Below, one piece after another: positions 14,637 through 16,158 of a stretch of DNA of 16,158 nt. The stretch is taken from positions 1 through 16,158 of the forward strand of contig JAAZCZ010000033.1 in the NCBI GenBank assembly GCA_012513005.1, written 5' to 3'. The notes under the pieces are model-generated. The model saw only the letters and a program-made list of their open reading frames with translations, did not search any database and was not told the origin of the DNA. Origin of the DNA: Oscillospiraceae bacterium. GTDB lineage: Bacteria > Bacillota > Clostridia > Oscillospirales > Oscillospiraceae. The position numbers and the translations under genes were made by a program. Position 1 is the stretch's first letter. The number at the start of each line of letters is the position of its first letter.

Positions 14637-15398
14637 GTGTATAACAGATCAGAACTCAAGCGCTCTGCAAAAGAGAGAATATCCGCTTCCGAAACAAGCC
14701 CGTATCTCGTGATGATAGTCTATATGCTGTTTTTCGCCGTTATCGGAATGCTCATATATAATCTCGGTCCCAAAATAGACATTAAGGGACTAATTGCAGC
14801 TGCAAATGACCCGAGCAAGGCCGAGGCATATTTAAGAGCAACAGCAGCAACTCAAGCGGCCGTTCCTGCGCGCAATTATTTTATTATGATTGCACTTTCT
14901 CTCGTGTCCATGCCGTTTAGCACCGGACTTATTGTCTTTTTCATGCTGGTGTGGAGACGCCTGCCCAACTGCATCGGAAACCTGTTTGACGGCTTTGCCA
15001 TCATTTTCCGCATTATTTGGCTGGGCATATTAAGCGGCATTATGATAATGCTTTGGAGCCTGCTTTTATATTTCCCGGGAATTATTGCTGCATACAGATA
15101 TCGCCTTGCCCCCTATCTGCTGATTGACAACCCACATATGAGCGCACTCGACTGCATCAGGGAGAGCAAGAGGCTCATGAAGGGGCATAAGTGGGAGCTT
15201 TTTGTACTTGATTTGTCGTTCATTCTCTGGCAGCTTCTCACAGCTATCCCCTTTGTTTCAATCTACACCACACCCTATTTCCAGACCACATATGCCGGCT
15301 ACTACGATATTCGCAGAGCAGAAGACGGCAAGCCTTGGTCCGGAACGCTAAGTCCTGACAACAATAGAAAAGGACCTCCTCCCTGGGACTATAATTAA
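14637..15398 (+). CDS. DUF975 family integral membrane protein
   Basis: A 253-residue multi-pass membrane protein with about four to five hydrophobic segments: residues 24-45, 80-105, 117-150 (possibly two helices) and 190-215. DUF975 hallmarks are visible: the N-terminal RSELKRSAKERI, the RYRLAPYLLIDNP and ALDCIRESKRLMKGHKWELF stretch, and a tail of IPFVSIYTTPYFQTTYAGYYDI. A hydrophilic Pro-rich C-terminus follows. The molecular function is unknown. The start is GTG at 14637 with a perfect AAGGAGG (14622-14628) 8 nt upstream. An 89-bp gap separates it from the CoADR gene. A possible weak promoter (GTGCAA, 17 bp, TATTAT at about 14596) lies in the gap, and read-through from upstream is equally possible. 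Confidence 0.88.
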   Translation: MYNRSELKRSAKERISASETSPYLVMIVYMLFFAVIGMLIYNLGPKIDIKGLIAAANDPSKAEAYLRATAATQAAVPARNYFIMIALSLVSMPFSTGLIVFFMLVWRRLPNCIGNLFDGFAIIFRIIWLGILSGIMIMLWSLLLYFPGIIAAYRYRLAPYLLIDNPHMSALDCIRESKRLMKGHKWELFVLDLSFILWQLLTAIPFVSIYTTPYFQTTYAGYYDIRRAEDGKPWSGTLSPDNNRKGPPPWDYN

Positions 15399-15404
15399 AC
15401 TTTA

Positions 15405-15436
15405 TTATGTTGTTTTCATAATTGTGACCTCCTTTT
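15405..15436 (-). other. Orphan ribosome binding site with four-codon ORF (M-K-T-T-stop)
   Basis: On the minus strand AAAAGGAGG (15436-15428) is followed after 8 nt by ATG (15419-15417), then AAA ACA ACA and TAA. The initiation signal is as good as any in the window, but the frame closes at once. It could be a decoy, a leader peptide, the start of a deleted gene, or chance. Confidence 0.35.
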
Positions 15437-15458
15437 GCAAGTTCCCGCAATCCACGGC

Positions 15459-15496
15459 AGTAGCACCGAGCATACGCTCGGTGCTACTTTATTTTT
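15459..15496 (+). terminator. Rho-independent terminator after the DUF975 gene
   Basis: GTAGCACCGAGC (15460-15471), tetraloop ATAC and GCTCGGTGCTAC (15476-15487) form a perfect 12-bp stem, 13 with a flanking A-T pair. TTTATTTTT follows on the plus strand. It shares its tip with the hairpin at 7319-7350. Confidence 0.88.
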
Positions 15497-15523
15497 CTGT
15501 CTAAAACATTTATTAAGGCATAA

Positions 15524-15557
15524 AAAAAGCAGCTTCAATAATTTGACGCTGCTTTTT
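15524..15557 (-). terminator. Rho-independent terminator of typA
   Basis: AAAAAGCAGC (15524-15533) pairs with GCTGCTTTTT (15548-15557), and inner TCAA/TTGA can extend it. The A-run at 15522-15528 yields a U-tract on the minus strand, just after the typA stop. Confidence 0.85.
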
Positions 15558-15563
15558 GTGTAT

Positions 15564-16158
15564 TTATTTCCCCTGTTTTTGAGCCTTGGCTCTTCTGCCG
15601 TGGTCTAAGATTCTTTTTCTGAGTCTGAGGCTTTCGGGTGTTACCTCTAAAAGCTCGTCATCTGCCAAAAACTCCAAGCACTGCTCTAAGCTCATGCGGC
15701 GGGGCGGGGTCAGCCTGAGAGCTTCGTCACTGCCGGCAGCTCGCATATTTGTAAGGTGCTTTGTGCGGCACACATTCACAGGGATATCCTCGGACTTTGG
15801 GGATGCTCCCACTATCATGCCGCCGTAGACCGGGGTTCCGGGGCCTATGAACAAGGCTCCTCGCTCCTGCGCTCCGTATAGCCCGTAGGCTACGGCATCT
15901 CCCGTTTCCCAGGCAATCAGGCTGCCTGAGAGTCTGCGCTGTATATCTCCCTTAACAGGTGCATATTCCTCAAATGTTGTGGCTAATATGCCCTCGCCCT
16001 TTGTGTCGGTTAAAAATTCGTTGCGGTAGCCGAAGAGACCTCTGCCCGGAACAATAAAGCTTGCCTTTATGCGGTTTCCCACCGGCGTCATCTCTAAAAA
16101 ATCGCCTTTTCTGCTGCCGAGCTTTTCTATAACGGCGCCTATGTTCTCTTGTGGCACA
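15564..16158 (-). CDS. typA: Ribosome-associated GTPase TypA/BipA, C-terminal part (partial)
   Basis: The visible 198 residues are the C-terminal third of TypA/BipA, a translational GTPase related to EF-G that binds the 70S ribosome and helps assembly and stress adaptation. Recognisable stretches are GAVIEKLGSRKGDFLEM (domain V start), FIVPGRGLFGYRNEFLTDTKGEG, SLIAWETGDAVAYGLYGAQERG, GMIVGASPKSEDIPVNVC, the TKHLTNMRAAGSDEALRLTPP motif, and ELLEVTPESLRLRKRIL near the end. The frame is open to the right edge, so the GTPase domain lies outside. The GTG at 16157 is an internal valine codon, not a start. Confidence 0.96.
   Translation of the reverse strand, partial: VPQENIGAVIEKLGSRKGDFLEMTPVGNRIKASFIVPGRGLFGYRNEFLTDTKGEGILATTFEEYAPVKGDIQRRLSGSLIAWETGDAVAYGLYGAQERGALFIGPGTPVYGGMIVGASPKSEDIPVNVCRTKHLTNMRAAGSDEALRLTPPRRMSLEQCLEFLADDELLEVTPESLRLRKRILDHGRRAKAQKQGK

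Noticed and set aside
1..16158. CRISPR array, prophage, IS element or defence island
   Set aside because: No regular repeat-spacer pattern, transposase, integrase, phage structural gene or defence domain was seen on either strand.

Overview
The window is ordinary-looking chromosome of a low-to-mid GC Gram-positive anaerobe, most likely an uncultured Clostridia (Oscillospiraceae/Clostridiales-like). Support for this: strong AGGAGG-type ribosome binding sites, frequent TTG and GTG starts, lipobox lipoproteins, many Fe-S and flavin enzymes, U-rich rho-independent terminators, and no phage, IS, CRISPR or rRNA sequence. Assignment below class level is inference.

Layout, left to right. Positions 1-1142 hold the end of a polysaccharide-type locus: the C-terminus of an FAD-dependent amine-oxidase/protoporphyrinogen-oxidase-like protein, then a glycosyltransferase that has lost its N-terminal half. 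Positions 1173-2864 are a probable two-gene operon for a thioredoxin-like lipoprotein and a membrane-anchored endonuclease/exonuclease/phosphatase-fold hydrolase. A shared bidirectional hairpin separates these from two minus-strand genes, recG and an apbE-type FMN transferase lipoprotein. apbE is divergent from a tRNA-Arg(CCG) gene, and the two promoters sit back to back. A hairpin then separates the tRNA from a minus-strand ferredoxin-nitroreductase fusion gene. Next on the minus strand is a 685-residue Old Yellow Enzyme/2,4-dienoyl-CoA-reductase-type flavoenzyme with an Fe-S cluster, a strong promoter and high-expression-like codon use.

Across an AT-rich 425-bp divergent intergenic region, the plus strand carries a histidine phosphatase-GNAT fusion translationally coupled to a metallophosphoesterase. 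A separately promoted sulfur/redox operon follows: a DUF1294 membrane protein, a single-domain rhodanese, and a CoA-disulfide-reductase-like protein fused to a second rhodanese. A DUF975 membrane protein and two terminators follow. The window ends in the C-terminal part of typA/bipA on the minus strand.

No defence system, mobile element or clearly new multigene system is visible. The most unusual signals are small: two terminators sharing the same hairpin tip, a perfect ribosome binding site in front of a four-codon ORF, mirror-image apbE/tRNA promoters with identical extended -10 boxes, a palindrome abutting the -35 of the OYE gene, a foldable leader before the phosphatase-GNAT gene, the truncated glycosyltransferase, and an expanded Cys spacing in the OYE-family enzyme.
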